DNA from: Flavobacteriales bacterium
GTDB taxonomy: Bacteria > Bacteroidota > Bacteroidia > Flavobacteriales_D > Crocinitomicaceae
Assembly (NCBI GenBank): GCA_015665275.1
Contig: JADFAL010000007.1
Coordinates: forward strand, 43,818 to 107,817
Direction: 5' to 3'
Length of the DNA stretch: 64,000 nucleotides
Part shown: piece after piece, positions 33,472 through 41,990 of the stretch
Layout of the letters: every line of letters begins with the position of its first letter
Position numbering within the stretch: the first letter of the stretch is position 1
Notes under the pieces: model-generated
What the model was told of the DNA's origin: nothing
The model's input: the letters and a program-made list of their open reading frames with translations, nothing else
Database searches by the model: none
Made by a program: the position numbers and the translations under genes

Positions 33472-34434
33472 TTAGCCTTTCAAAGAATTGCTGTTGTTTA
33501 AAAATGCTGATGCACATTCACGCACCCAAGCGCCTTCTTCATGTGCTTTAATATGATGTTCTAATCGCTGCTGATTGCAAGGGCCGTTTCCATTGACAAC
33601 TTGCCAGAATTCTTCCCAATCGATGTCGCTATGCTCGTAAGTTGGTTCTCCAAAGGAATCAGTTCCTGATACTTTTAAGTTCGAATCCGGAACTTTCAAA
33701 CCAATCAACTCTGCCTGCGGAACTGTTTTATTGATAAATTTCTCACGCAAACGATCGTTTGTCTCACGTTTGATTTTCCATTTCATCGCATTGCCTGTGT
33801 GCGCCGAGTCGCTATCGTGCGGTCCAAACATCATGAGGGCCGGCCACCACCATCTGTTAATTGCATCCTGAGCCATGCGCTGTTGATCCTTGGTTCCCTC
33901 CATCATCTTCCACATGATTTCATATCCCTGACGCTGGTGGAAGGACTCCTCTTTACAAATACGAACCATGGCTCTTGAATAAGGTCCGTAGGAAGCGCGT
34001 TGCAACGATACTTGATTGGTAATCGCTGCACCATCAACCAACCAGCCAATAGCACCGATATCCGCCCAGTTCAACGTCGGGTAATTGAAGACGCTTGCAT
34101 ATTTTGCTTTGCCTTCGTGTAACCATTGAATGTATTGGTCACGACTGACACCCAACGTTTCTGCGGCGCTGTACAAATACAGTCCATGCCCGCCCTCATC
34201 TTGAATTTTCGCCAATAGAATTTTTTTCGATCTCAGCGAAGGGGCTCTCGTAATCCAATTGCCTTCAGGTTGCATCCCGATAACTTCGGAGTGGGCATGT
34301 TGCGAAATCTGCCGGATCAAGTGCTTTCGGTAAGCCTCCGGCATCCAATCGCGTGGTTCGATTTTAGTTTCAGCTTCAATTTTCGTCTCAAAATCAGCGA
34401 GTAAAGTTGCATCGTCTAACAGCGTTTCTTTCAT
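33472..34434 (-). CDS. paaA: Phenylacetyl-CoA epoxidase catalytic subunit PaaA
   Basis: 320 residues from ATG 34434; upstream codons lie before the likely promoter. Ferritin-like di-iron oxygenase, with Fe ligands in [18 protein letters not shown] and [15 protein letters not shown]. It adds one O atom of O2 to the ring of phenylacetyl-CoA. First gene of paaA, Gre-like, paaB, paaC. Reductase PaaE and maturation protein PaaD must be encoded elsewhere. Confidence 0.95.
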   Translation of the reverse strand: MKETLLDDATLLADFETKIEAETKIEPRDWMPEAYRKHLIRQISQHAHSEVIGMQPEGNWITRAPSLRSKKILLAKIQDEGGHGLYLYSAAETLGVSRDQYIQWLHEGKAKYASVFNYPTLNWADIGAIGWLVDGAAITNQVSLQRASYGPYSRAMVRICKEESFHQRQGYEIMWKMMEGTKDQQRMAQDAINRWWWPALMMFGPHDSDSAHTGNAMKWKIKRETNDRLREKFINKTVPQAELIGLKVPDSNLKVSGTDSFGEPTYEHSDIDWEEFWQVVNGNGPCNQQRLEHHIKAHEEGAWVRECASAFLNNSNSLKG

Positions 34435-34452
34435 AATGCATTGATTATGAAA

Positions 34453-34460
34453 CAAAGTAA
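34453..34460 (-). promoter_or_regulatory. Possible -7 box of the paa operon
   Basis: Minus strand TTACTTTG, one mismatch from TAnnTTTG, 18 bases upstream of the paaA ATG. No FNR-type box at the spacing used elsewhere. Confidence 0.4.
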
Positions 34461-34541
34461 CGTCTCCTTCCTTCGAATTAAAATGATTCAAAAAGGTGGA
34501 AAAACATGATAAAAATCAGTTATATGATGAATTCCAGAAAT

Positions 34542-34585
34542 GTGACCAAAGTCACTTTTCAATTGGTTGTATCAACGTACCTTTG
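34542..34585 (+). promoter_or_regulatory. FNR-type box and -7 element of the DUF983 gene
   Basis: GTGACCAAAGTCAC (34542-34555) is a perfect inverted repeat with core TGAC-N4-GTCA. -7 box TACCTTTG (34578-34585) follows with 33 bp centre-to-centre. ATG is 20 bases after the -7 box. The box is about 100 bp upstream of the paa promoter and less well placed for it. Confidence 0.65.
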
Positions 34586-34605
34586 CAGTAACAAAAGGGA
34601 ACAAC

Positions 34606-35025
34606 ATGAAGTTATTCGGAAAAGGAACAAAGTTTTATAGCATCTTGAAGATGCGATGTCCACGATGTCAGGAAGGGGAGTTTTTCGTTTCAACTCCTTA
34701 CAATTTAAAGAAAGCCGGGGATATTCATGAACATTGTCCTAAGTGCGACTTAAAGTATTCACGTGAGCCAGGTTTCTATTATGGAGCAATGTATGTAGCT
34801 TATGCCCTTGGCGTAGCACTCTTTGTTACTTTCTGGGCGTCGTTTAACTTGTTCCTACCTGAAGTTAGCGTCTGGTGGCAGGTTGGAATTATTTCCTTTG
34901 TTTCCATTGTTGCAGCACCATTGAATTACGCTTTATCCAAGATAATCTGGGCGAATTTGTTCATTCGTTTCGAAAAGAAAGAGGAAGACAAAGTCTCGTC
35001 TTCAGAGGCTGTTAGCGGAAGCTAA
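34606..35025 (+). CDS. DUF983 membrane protein
   Basis: 139 residues from ATG 34606; the TTG at 34567 lies upstream of the -7 box and is rejected. An N-terminal zinc-ribbon-like CPRC...CPKC (residues ~16 and ~41) precedes EPGFYYGAMYVAYALG and two membrane helices. The family is widespread but uncharacterised and often near oxidase genes. An FNR-type promoter suggests a role linked to low-oxygen respiration (inference). Confidence 0.88.
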   Translation: MKLFGKGTKFYSILKMRCPRCQEGEFFVSTPYNLKKAGDIHEHCPKCDLKYSREPGFYYGAMYVAYALGVALFVTFWASFNLFLPEVSVWWQVGIISFVSIVAAPLNYALSKIIWANLFIRFEKKEEDKVSSSEAVSGS

Positions 35026-35050
35026 ACAATGAAAACTTCAAGAAAAGTCG

Positions 35051-35058
35051 TATATTTG
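35051..35058 (+). promoter_or_regulatory. -7 box of the sulfotransferase operon
   Basis: TATATTTG, exact TAnnTTTG, 26 bases before the ATG at 35085. Confidence 0.6.
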
Positions 35059-35084
35059 GGCGCTTTCAAAAACGCTCGAAAACA

Positions 35085-35642
35085 ATGTCTGATATTATAG
35101 TAGTTACAGGTCTCCCAAGATCAGGAACCTCCCTCATGATGCAAGTACTAAATAAAGCGAAAGTGCCGATTCTTCAGGATGGCGTTCGTGAAAGTGATAT
35201 CAGCAATCCGCAGGGATATTTCGAATTGGAGGATGTGAAAAACATTGTTGCAGATAATTCATTTTTAGATAACGCTGGAGGAAATGCGGTAAAGATAGTT
35301 GCGCCTCTTCCTATTTACATGAAGCCATCATTGAAATACAAGATGGTATTCATGCGTCGTGACCTTGAAGAAATTCTGCAATCGCAAGAAAAAATGTTGT
35401 TGAAAGATCAGACTTCAGAGCGCGAAAAATTCCGAACCATTTATGAGTTTCATTTGAAAAAAACGTACCGTTTTTTCGCAGAGAATAACATCCCTTTCAT
35501 TGACGTCAACTACAATGAATTGATGGCAAAGCCCATCACGACGCTAACTGCGGTAGTTGAATTTTTAGGATTGGATGCCGATGCAGAAGACCTGTCCGAA
35601 GTAGTCAACCCAGAATTATACCGAAACAGAAATGAAGGATAA
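35085..35642 (+). CDS. Sulfotransferase family P-loop protein
   Basis: 185 residues, a short sulfotransferase-like protein. The PAPS 5'-phosphosulfate loop VTGLPRSGTSLMMQVL is at residues ~7-22, followed by the GYFELEDVK region. The 3'-phosphate site region is at VFMRRDLEEILQSQEKML (~residue 88). No signal peptide, so cytoplasmic. The substrate is unknown. First gene of a three-gene operon; its last 11 bases overlap the next ORF. Confidence 0.85.
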   Translation: MSDIIVVTGLPRSGTSLMMQVLNKAKVPILQDGVRESDISNPQGYFELEDVKNIVADNSFLDNAGGNAVKIVAPLPIYMKPSLKYKMVFMRRDLEEILQSQEKMLLKDQTSEREKFRTIYEFHLKKTYRFFAENNIPFIDVNYNELMAKPITTLTAVVEFLGLDADAEDLSEVVNPELYRNRNEG

Positions 35643-35799
35643 GAAACCGGTTACAATTACCATGAACGGAAAACCGTTTGAAGTCCCTCCAGGAGGTACT
35701 TTGGGGATTTTTGCACTGGGAAGTGTAGGGATTCGCGCTTGGCGAAAAGCAAAAAAAGATCACGAAGAAGCTGAACAGAATGGCAAAAAAGAAGCGTAA
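35632..35799 (+). CDS. Small conserved-context ORF, 55 residues
   Basis: ATG 35632, TAA 35797-35799. It overlaps the sulfotransferase gene by 11 bases and the phosphodiesterase gene by 20. The N-terminus KKPVTITMNGKPFEVPPGG looks like a beta hairpin, followed by a hydrophobic stretch TLGIFALGSVGIRAW and a charged helical tail (RKAKKDHEEAEQNGKK). The overlaps on both sides and its full use of the gap argue for a translated gene. Function unknown; it could tether the two neighbours. Confidence 0.7.
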   Translation: MKDKKPVTITMNGKPFEVPPGGTLGIFALGSVGIRAWRKAKKDHEEAEQNGKKEA

Positions 35800-38230
35800 A
35801 GTATTGCTGGTTGGCTGGGATGCTGCCGATTGGAAAATGATCGATAAGTTAATGGCAGATGGACAATTACCAGCCATTAAAAGTGTAATTGATCGCGGTG
35901 TTCGTGGAAGGTTGGCAACTTTGGATCCGCCATTGTCTCCCATGTTATGGACCTCTATGGCAACGGGAGTTCGCCCATACAAACATGGCGTTCTTGGATT
36001 CGTAGAAAGCGATGGGAAAGGAGGGGTTCGTCCGATCAGTTCTAATGGTCGGAAAGTGGATGCCTTTTGGAATATGTTTACCAAGGAAGGATTGAAATCC
36101 AATGTGGTGGCATGGTGGCCATCAAATCCAGTGGAGAATATCAATGGAGTCATGGTCTCAAATCAGTTCCATCAGGAAAAGATGGGAAAAAATATTGTAG
36201 AAATTGACAAATGGACAGTGCCGAAAGGTTCAGTACATCCAGAGCATTTGGCAGAAGAGATGATTGATCTCAGATTGCATCCCTATGAAATTCCCGGCAA
36301 TCTTGTAATGCCTTTTGTCCCACGTGCTGTGGAATTAGACAAAAAGCAGGATAAACGATTGAATGTGATAGCGAAATTCATAGCGCATTCCTCTACAGTA
36401 CATGCTGTTGCAACAGAATTAGTAGATACAACGGATTGGGATATTACAGCAGTATATCATGATGCTTTGGATCATTTCTGCCATGGCTTTATGAAGTTTC
36501 ACCCTCCACAGATGGAAGGTTTGGATTCAGATCAATACGATTTATACCAACATGTCGTTACGGGAGCCTATATCTGGCATGATATGATGCTTGGACGATT
36601 GTTGAATCAAATAGATGAAGACACAACGGTAATAATTTGTTCAGATCACGGGTTCCACTCAGATCATTTGAGACCAAAGTATGTTCCCGATGTGCCCTCA
36701 GGTCCGGCAATTGAACACGCCCCATATGGAGTTTTCGTAGCAGCTGGTCCAGGGATTAAAAAAGGAGAAAAAATTCACGGTGCAAGTATTTTGGACATAA
36801 CTCCAACTTTATTGTCATTGTTCGACTTACCAATTGGTCGAGATATGGACGGTAAACCGTTAGTGGGGATATACGAAAATGCACCCGAGATAAAATATAT
36901 CGATAGTTGGAGTACTGATCTTCGTTTTGGTGGTGAGCTAGTTTTAAAAGATGGAGAAACAAGCGAAGCCACGAATGAAGCAGCCTTACAACAGTTAATC
37001 GATTTGGGTTATATCAATGACGTTGAAGTAAAAGAAGGGCAAGACATCGAAGAGGCAAGTAAAGAGTATTTGCTCAATGTAATTCGGGAGAATAACTTTT
37101 ATCTAGCCAAGTCATATGCTGCCGGAGGAAAATTCGATGAATGCCTTGAAATCTTATTAGAGATTGAGAATCGGGACAAACCAGATTTCCGTCATTTGAT
37201 TGAAATCATTAACTGCTCGGTACGCACAAGGCGATATGCTTTAGCTCAGGAATATTTAGTTTTTATTCGATCTAAAGATTTATTCGCAGCGAATTTTATT
37301 GGGCTTCTTGAGGCTAAAGTACACATCGGACTCAACAATCCTGCTGAAGCTTTAAAAGCTCTGGAAGAAGCCGGAGAGAACTTCCCGGATGCTCCAGATG
37401 TTCTTTTAGAATTGGGACGCTTGCTTAACATTCTAAGACAATCTGAACGTGCGAAAACCGTCTATGCCAAAATAATCAATATCGATCCTGACAATCCTTA
37501 CGGGCATTTAGGATATGGATTGGCTGCGATGAATCTAGAAGATTATGAAACTGCTCTAGAATACTTTTTGAATTCAGTAGATCGCTTTTACCATCAACCT
37601 ATTGCGCACCTTTATCTTGGTGAAACATTGGCGTTAATGAAGGAGTACGAAATGGCCAAAAGATCCTTCGAAGTGGTAGTTACCATGTCCCCCTCTTTAC
37701 CAAAACCTTATCGCTGGCTTTACGATTTAGCTGAACTTACCGAAAACGAAGAGGAGGTTGAGAAGTACAAAAATATGCTCAAAAATGTTATCGAAGGAGA
37801 GCGTATTGTAATCACTGGTCTTCCAGGTAAGAAATTGAGTGATACGCTCGCTCTATTATCTGGATCCGGGAAGTCAATTTTTGGCAAAGATGATTTACTC
37901 GGTGAAGAAATTGACGTAATGCGCAAAGATTGGATGGATCAAATTGACGCTGATTTGGTGTATGTTCCCTTGGGGCAGGTCGGAAGTATTCCGTCTAGGT
38001 TTAATTATCGTATTCTCTTTGTTAATGAATCAATTGAAGATGTTTCAATTTATTTGAATGAACTTGATAACCTTCGTTCCAAAACATTCAATTTGGAATT
38101 GATCAAAGCGCTGAGAGAACAACTTGGAGTGGTTCAGATATGGATGGGGCAACAACCAAACCTAGATCTTTTATACCTCGATAGAGCAGAAGATGCTGAA
38201 AGTGAGTTAGTACAGACCTTTATTTCATAA
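35780..38230 (+). CDS. Alkaline-phosphatase-superfamily phosphodiesterase with TPRs and a decayed sulfotransferase-like tail
   Basis: 816 residues, no signal peptide. Residues ~1-370 form a type I phosphodiesterase/nucleotide pyrophosphatase domain: LLVGWDAADWKMIDKL, DPPLSPMLWTSMATG, DITAVYHDALDHFCHGF, ICSDHGFHSDHLRP. TPR-type helices occupy ~430-675. The last ~140 residues start ERIVITGLPGKKLSDTL, which aligns with the P-loop start of the adjacent sulfotransferase but has lost the RSGTS loop. Probably acts on phosphate or sulfate esters in the cytoplasm. Third gene of the operon. Confidence 0.85.
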   Translation: MAKKKRKVLLVGWDAADWKMIDKLMADGQLPAIKSVIDRGVRGRLATLDPPLSPMLWTSMATGVRPYKHGVLGFVESDGKGGVRPISSNGRKVDAFWNMFTKEGLKSNVVAWWPSNPVENINGVMVSNQFHQEKMGKNIVEIDKWTVPKGSVHPEHLAEEMIDLRLHPYEIPGNLVMPFVPRAVELDKKQDKRLNVIAKFIAHSSTVHAVATELVDTTDWDITAVYHDALDHFCHGFMKFHPPQMEGLDSDQYDLYQHVVTGAYIWHDMMLGRLLNQIDEDTTVIICSDHGFHSDHLRPKYVPDVPSGPAIEHAPYGVFVAAGPGIKKGEKIHGASILDITPTLLSLFDLPIGRDMDGKPLVGIYENAPEIKYIDSWSTDLRFGGELVLKDGETSEATNEAALQQLIDLGYINDVEVKEGQDIEEASKEYLLNVIRENNFYLAKSYAAGGKFDECLEILLEIENRDKPDFRHLIEIINCSVRTRRYALAQEYLVFIRSKDLFAANFIGLLEAKVHIGLNNPAEALKALEEAGENFPDAPDVLLELGRLLNILRQSERAKTVYAKIINIDPDNPYGHLGYGLAAMNLEDYETALEYFLNSVDRFYHQPIAHLYLGETLALMKEYEMAKRSFEVVVTMSPSLPKPYRWLYDLAELTENEEEVEKYKNMLKNVIEGERIVITGLPGKKLSDTLALLSGSGKSIFGKDDLLGEEIDVMRKDWMDQIDADLVYVPLGQVGSIPSRFNYRILFVNESIEDVSIYLNELDNLRSKTFNLELIKALREQLGVVQIWMGQQPNLDLLYLDRAEDAESELVQTFIS

Positions 38231-38246
38231 TATTGAAATGCTATTT

Positions 38247-38278
38247 TTTGCATTTGCCGAAAAATTGAATTAAATTCG
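38247..38278 (+). promoter_or_regulatory. Promoter of the T9SS protein at 38.3 kb
   Basis: -33 TTTG (38247-38250), 20 bases, then -7 TAAATTCG (38271-38278), the TTCG variant. It lies 29 bases before the ATG. Confidence 0.45.
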
Positions 38279-38307
38279 GAGCGTTAATTAACCAACAAAA
38301 CTCTCTT

Positions 38308-39141
38308 ATGAAGAAAGAATTACAAAACAGATTATCTAAGTATACTGCTGCTGCAGCTGCGGTTACTTTGGGAGCGACAGGAGCGAACGCTCAGATCGTT
38401 TACACAGATGTAGATCCAGATTTCAGTCACCCAGGTGACGAAGTAGGATTCGGATTGGACATGAACAATGATGGAAACTTTGATTTCATTATTGCTTCTG
38501 CTGATACGATTGTAACTTCTGGTCGTGTTCGTTACACTGTTGTTGCTGGATACGGTACTCAAGCTGCTGCAAATGCTATCGCTGGTGAAACGCCATCTGC
38601 TTATAACTACGCATTGGCTTTGGATATGGGAACTATGATCGACAACACGTTGAACTGGATCGCAGCTACAAACACAATGGCTTACAGTGTAGATTCTGCA
38701 AACCCATATGCTGAAAACTGGAATGGAGTTACTGATAAGTACCTAGGATTGCGTTTCAATGCAGGTGGTAACGATTACTACGGATGGGCACGTATGGATG
38801 TTCAAGCGATTGCAGATGCATGGACTTTGAAAGATTACGCTTACCAAGCTGGACAAACTGGAATCGAGGCTGGAGCAACTGCTTTCATCGAGGAAGGAAC
38901 TATGGATCAGTACGTACACTTCATCAACCAAGCAGATAACTCTGTAATGGTTCGTATGAACGAAGCTATCACTGGAGCTAACGTAACTGTTGTTTCTGCA
39001 TCAGGACAAGTTGTTCAGTCTGGAGCTGTTAACGGATCCGAGTTCGTAGTAGATATGAACGGTCTTGCAGGAGGAATTTACATGATCAATGTAACTTCTG
39101 AGCAAGGATCAATCACGAAAAAAATGAGCGTAGCGAACTAA
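38308..39141 (+). CDS. T9SS type A sorting domain protein
   Basis: 277 residues. Signal peptide ending GANAQ near residue 29. The central beta domain has the phrase KYLGLRFNAGGNDYYGWARMDV, as in a group of small secreted Bacteroidota proteins. C-terminal type A CTD (VTVVSASGQVVQSG, LAGGIYMINV, KKMSVAN). Codon choice is strongly biased to GCT/GGA/CGT and AAC, unlike its neighbours, which suggests high expression. Function unknown. Confidence 0.9.
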   Translation: MKKELQNRLSKYTAAAAAVTLGATGANAQIVYTDVDPDFSHPGDEVGFGLDMNNDGNFDFIIASADTIVTSGRVRYTVVAGYGTQAAANAIAGETPSAYNYALALDMGTMIDNTLNWIAATNTMAYSVDSANPYAENWNGVTDKYLGLRFNAGGNDYYGWARMDVQAIADAWTLKDYAYQAGQTGIEAGATAFIEEGTMDQYVHFINQADNSVMVRMNEAITGANVTVVSASGQVVQSGAVNGSEFVVDMNGLAGGIYMINVTSEQGSITKKMSVAN

Positions 39142-39165
39142 GCAACGTTCTTTCGAGATACGGAA

Positions 39166-39200
39166 ACCCTGACATCCGCAAGGATCGTCAGGGTTTTTTT
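39166..39200 (+). terminator. Terminator of the T9SS gene
   Basis: CCCTGACATCC-GCAA-GGATCGTCAGGG followed by seven T. The last 18 bases (GTCAGGGTTTTTTTATGC) are identical to those of the terminator at 1977-2010. Confidence 0.9.
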
Positions 39201-39330
39201 ATGCACACGAGTTTGGCGCATTTGATAATAGGTGTAACAGAATGTTGGTATATCAGAATATTCCGATCTAAATAGAAAGAAATTTCTAGGAACTTATTGC
39301 AATTCCGCTTAACATACTTGGTTAGCCACA

Positions 39331-39353
39331 AAAAAAAGGAGCCCTAGAGCTCC
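39331..39353 (-). terminator. Terminator of the aminotransferase gene
   Basis: Stem GGAGC/GCTCC with a T-run on the minus strand, 30 bases after the stop at 39384. Confidence 0.7.
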
Positions 39354-39383
39354 CTTCAATTGATTTATTATATAACCAAGTAA

Positions 39384-40583
39384 CTACACTCTACCTGGAT
39401 ACACTTTCAATGCTTCCTCGAGAATTGTTACCGCTCTTTTCAAATCTTCGGTATTTACCACGTACGCAATGCGTGCTTCTTGCTCTCCCAATCCTGGAGT
39501 AGCATAGAACCCACTTGCAGGTGCCATCATTACTGTTTCTCCTTCGTGATCGAATGACTCTAAAAGCCATTGACAAAACTTCTCAGTGCTATCTACTGGA
39601 AACTTTGCCACACAATAGAATGCTCCGCTCGGTTTCGGGCAAAATACGCCTTCAATAGCATTCAATCCATCAACCATGGTGTTGCGGCGTTCAACGTATT
39701 CAGTAACTACTTCATCAAAATAAGATTGAGGCGTATTTAAGGCTGCTTCTGAGGCAATTTGAGCAAGCGTAGGAGGAGATAATCGTGCCTGAGCAAACTT
39801 CAATGCAGAAGTCATTACTTCTTTATTTCTAGACACAATTGCACCAATTCGCGCCCCACACATGGAATAACGCTTCGAAACCGAATCAATCATGATTACG
39901 TTCTGCTCAATTCCTTCCAAGTTCATTACAGAATAAGGTTGCGCTCCATCGTAACAAAATTCACGATATACCTCATCTGCAAACAAAAACAAGTCGTGCT
40001 CTTGAACAATATCTCGCAATTGTTCCAACTCTTCCTTGCTGTATAAGTACCCAGTTGGATTCCCTGGATTACAAATCACAATGGCCTTAGTTTTGTCCGT
40101 AACCTTCTTCTTAATCTCTTCTACAGGAGGAAGCGCAAAACCAGATTCAATGGATGCCGTTACAGGAACAACATTCAATCCTGCAGCAACCGCGAAGCCA
40201 TTGTAGTTTGCATAAAACGGCTCAGGGATAATAACTTCGTCCCCAGGATTACACGTTGACATAAATCCAAAGGATAATGCCTCCGATCCTCCCGTAGTGA
40301 TCATCAAGTCTTCAGAACTAACTTCGATTCCGACACCTTGATAATACTTTGCTAAATTCTCGCGATATGAAGCGTAACCCGCCGAATGACTGTACTCAAT
40401 CACGCGGTTCGGACTAATACTTCTTACGGCTTCCAAAGCTTCTTTTGGAGTCTTAATATCAGGTTGTCCAATGTTAAGGAAATGTACTTTCTTTCCTTTC
40501 TGATTGGCTTTTTCGGCATAAGGCACCAATTTTCGAATAGGTGACTCTGGCATCTGAAGTGCTTTGCTTGAAATTTTTGGCAT
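39384..40583 (-). CDS. PLP-dependent class I/II aminotransferase
   Basis: 399 residues, fold type I, aspartate aminotransferase-like (AspC/AAT I-gamma group). Conserved NIGQPDIKTP at the start, CNPGNPTG with the PLP Asn, LFADEVYREF, and the Schiff-base Lys in SVSKRYSMCGARIG. The C-terminal Arg in EARIAYV would bind the substrate carboxylate. It transfers amino groups between an amino acid (probably Asp, Glu or an aromatic) and 2-oxoglutarate. Monocistronic, with its own promoter and terminator. Confidence 0.92.
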   Translation of the reverse strand: MPKISSKALQMPESPIRKLVPYAEKANQKGKKVHFLNIGQPDIKTPKEALEAVRSISPNRVIEYSHSAGYASYRENLAKYYQGVGIEVSSEDLMITTGGSEALSFGFMSTCNPGDEVIIPEPFYANYNGFAVAAGLNVVPVTASIESGFALPPVEEIKKKVTDKTKAIVICNPGNPTGYLYSKEELEQLRDIVQEHDLFLFADEVYREFCYDGAQPYSVMNLEGIEQNVIMIDSVSKRYSMCGARIGAIVSRNKEVMTSALKFAQARLSPPTLAQIASEAALNTPQSYFDEVVTEYVERRNTMVDGLNAIEGVFCPKPSGAFYCVAKFPVDSTEKFCQWLLESFDHEGETVMMAPASGFYATPGLGEQEARIAYVVNTEDLKRAVTILEEALKVYPGRV

Positions 40584-40600
40584 TGTTCGAAAAATTTTGT

Positions 40601-40608
40601 CAAAAATA
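40601..40608 (-). promoter_or_regulatory. -7 box of the aminotransferase gene
   Basis: Minus strand TATTTTTG, exact match, 17 bases upstream of the ATG at 40583. Confidence 0.5.
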
Positions 40609-40679
40609 AAGAGAAACTTTCATCTATTAATCGCTAAAAAGCGCAATTCTTTCCATCCTGAAATTTGTATTTTGTCAGC

Positions 40680-41516
40680 ATGATTCGCTCGGTATATACA
40701 TTCCTGGTTTTTGCCCTAATCATTCTTTCCTGTGGAGAGAAAACAAGTTCCAAGAAAGCACCAGTAGAAAAGGTGGAAAAAGAGCCGATTGAACAACCGG
40801 AACCTTCTCAATTTACGGATTCCATTCAGGATTTATATCAATCAATTGGACTGGTAAATGTGTCAGACTCTAGGATTATTGTTGATTTACGCTATACAAC
40901 GGATAACAATTTCATGGGAACTGTACTGTATGATACATTGGATCAATTGATGCTTCAATCCGAAGTTTCGGAACGATTGTCGCTTTGTCAGGACTTACTG
41001 GATTCTTTACAACCTGGCTATCGATTGAAAGTTTTTGATGGTGTGCGCCCGTTGCAAGTGCAACGTGAAATGTGGGAAGCTTTGGATTCCATCCCACCCT
41101 TGAATCGTGGTAAATTTGTTTCGAATCCAATTTTTGGTTCGGTACATAATTTCGGAACTGCGGTAGACATTACTATTTGCGATTCCTTAGGGAATGAATT
41201 AGATATGGGTGCTGGATATGATGATTTCCGACCGATCGCATTTCCATCGCGTGAGGCTCATTTCCTGAAAACAGGTGAGTTGACGAAAGAGCAATGGGAG
41301 AATCGCAGACTTTTACGTCGCATTATGAGATCGCAACGATTTTCAAATATCCCAAGCGAATGGTGGCATTTCAATGCTTACTCTAGATTAACATGCGAAG
41401 CGGAATTTGAGATTTTACTCGATGAGTCAGGAAATCACAAATGGTGGGTATCACCAAAAATCCCCAAGGACTCAACTGAGGTTATGGGAGATTCTTTACA
41501 GCCCGAGCTCGACTAG
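40680..41516 (+). CDS. M15 family D-alanyl-D-alanine dipeptidase (VanX/DdpX-like) lipoprotein
   Basis: 278 residues from ATG 40680; an upstream TTG is rejected. Lipobox IILSCGEK, so probably outer- or inner-membrane anchored. The catalytic domain has VDLRYTTDNNFMG, the Arg in FDGVRPLQVQ, the Zn motif SVHNFGTAVD, and EWWHF with catalytic Glu and third His ligand. It cleaves D-Ala-D-Ala from peptidoglycan turnover. Not evidence for vancomycin resistance: no VanH or ligase is nearby. Its last 21 bases overlap the convergent OmpH-like gene. Confidence 0.9.
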   Translation: MIRSVYTFLVFALIILSCGEKTSSKKAPVEKVEKEPIEQPEPSQFTDSIQDLYQSIGLVNVSDSRIIVDLRYTTDNNFMGTVLYDTLDQLMLQSEVSERLSLCQDLLDSLQPGYRLKVFDGVRPLQVQREMWEALDSIPPLNRGKFVSNPIFGSVHNFGTAVDITICDSLGNELDMGAGYDDFRPIAFPSREAHFLKTGELTKEQWENRRLLRRIMRSQRFSNIPSEWWHFNAYSRLTCEAEFEILLDESGNHKWWVSPKIPKDSTEVMGDSLQPELD

Positions 41517-41990
41517 TACTTCATCCATTAAATCATGCTCATCGGGACTGATTAGCATGCTTCCCGCGGCTGTATCAATAACGTAATCATATCCACGTTT
41601 GTCTGCAACCATTTCGATGGCTCCAAGGGCTTTTTCGAGGATTGGCGCTATAAGTTCTTGTTCCAAATAGACAAATTCCTTCTCGGCTAGAATTTTTGCG
41701 TCTTGAATGGTTTGCTCCAATCGTAACAATTCATTTTTCTTCATCTGAAGAATAACGGCACTCCAGGATTCACCTTGCTCTTCGATTTCCATCCCTAGAT
41801 TCGTGTACTTGACCACGAGCTCTTTCAACATGGATTCTGTTTCAATTTGTAGATGATTCAGTTTTTCCTGAGCCTGTGTTTTTTCAGGCATTTTATCAAT
41901 CAGTTCCAGTGTGTTGATATGGGCTGTTTTTTGACTAAAGGTATACGTCGCGCTCATGGCGATCAATAGAACTAGAAGTATGCGTTTCAT
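41496..41990 (-). CDS. OmpH/Skp-like periplasmic chaperone
   Basis: 164 residues from ATG 41990 (MKRILLVLLIAMSATYTF, signal peptide ending FSQ). Skp shape: short beta start (TAHINTLELIDKMPE), two long helices (~45-120), and a closing beta part (YDYVIDTAAGSMLIS). Skp holds outer-membrane proteins in the periplasm. This one stands alone, without bamA. Confidence 0.85.
   Translation of the reverse strand: MKRILLVLLIAMSATYTFSQKTAHINTLELIDKMPEKTQAQEKLNHLQIETESMLKELVVKYTNLGMEIEEQGESWSAVILQMKKNELLRLEQTIQDAKILAEKEFVYLEQELIAPILEKALGAIEMVADKRGYDYVIDTAAGSMLISPDEHDLMDEVLVELGL

Noticed and set aside
40680-41516. VanX-like gene as part of a vancomycin resistance cluster
   Set aside because: No vanH, D-Ala-D-Lac ligase or VanRS genes nearby; M15D dipeptidases are common in peptidoglycan turnover.
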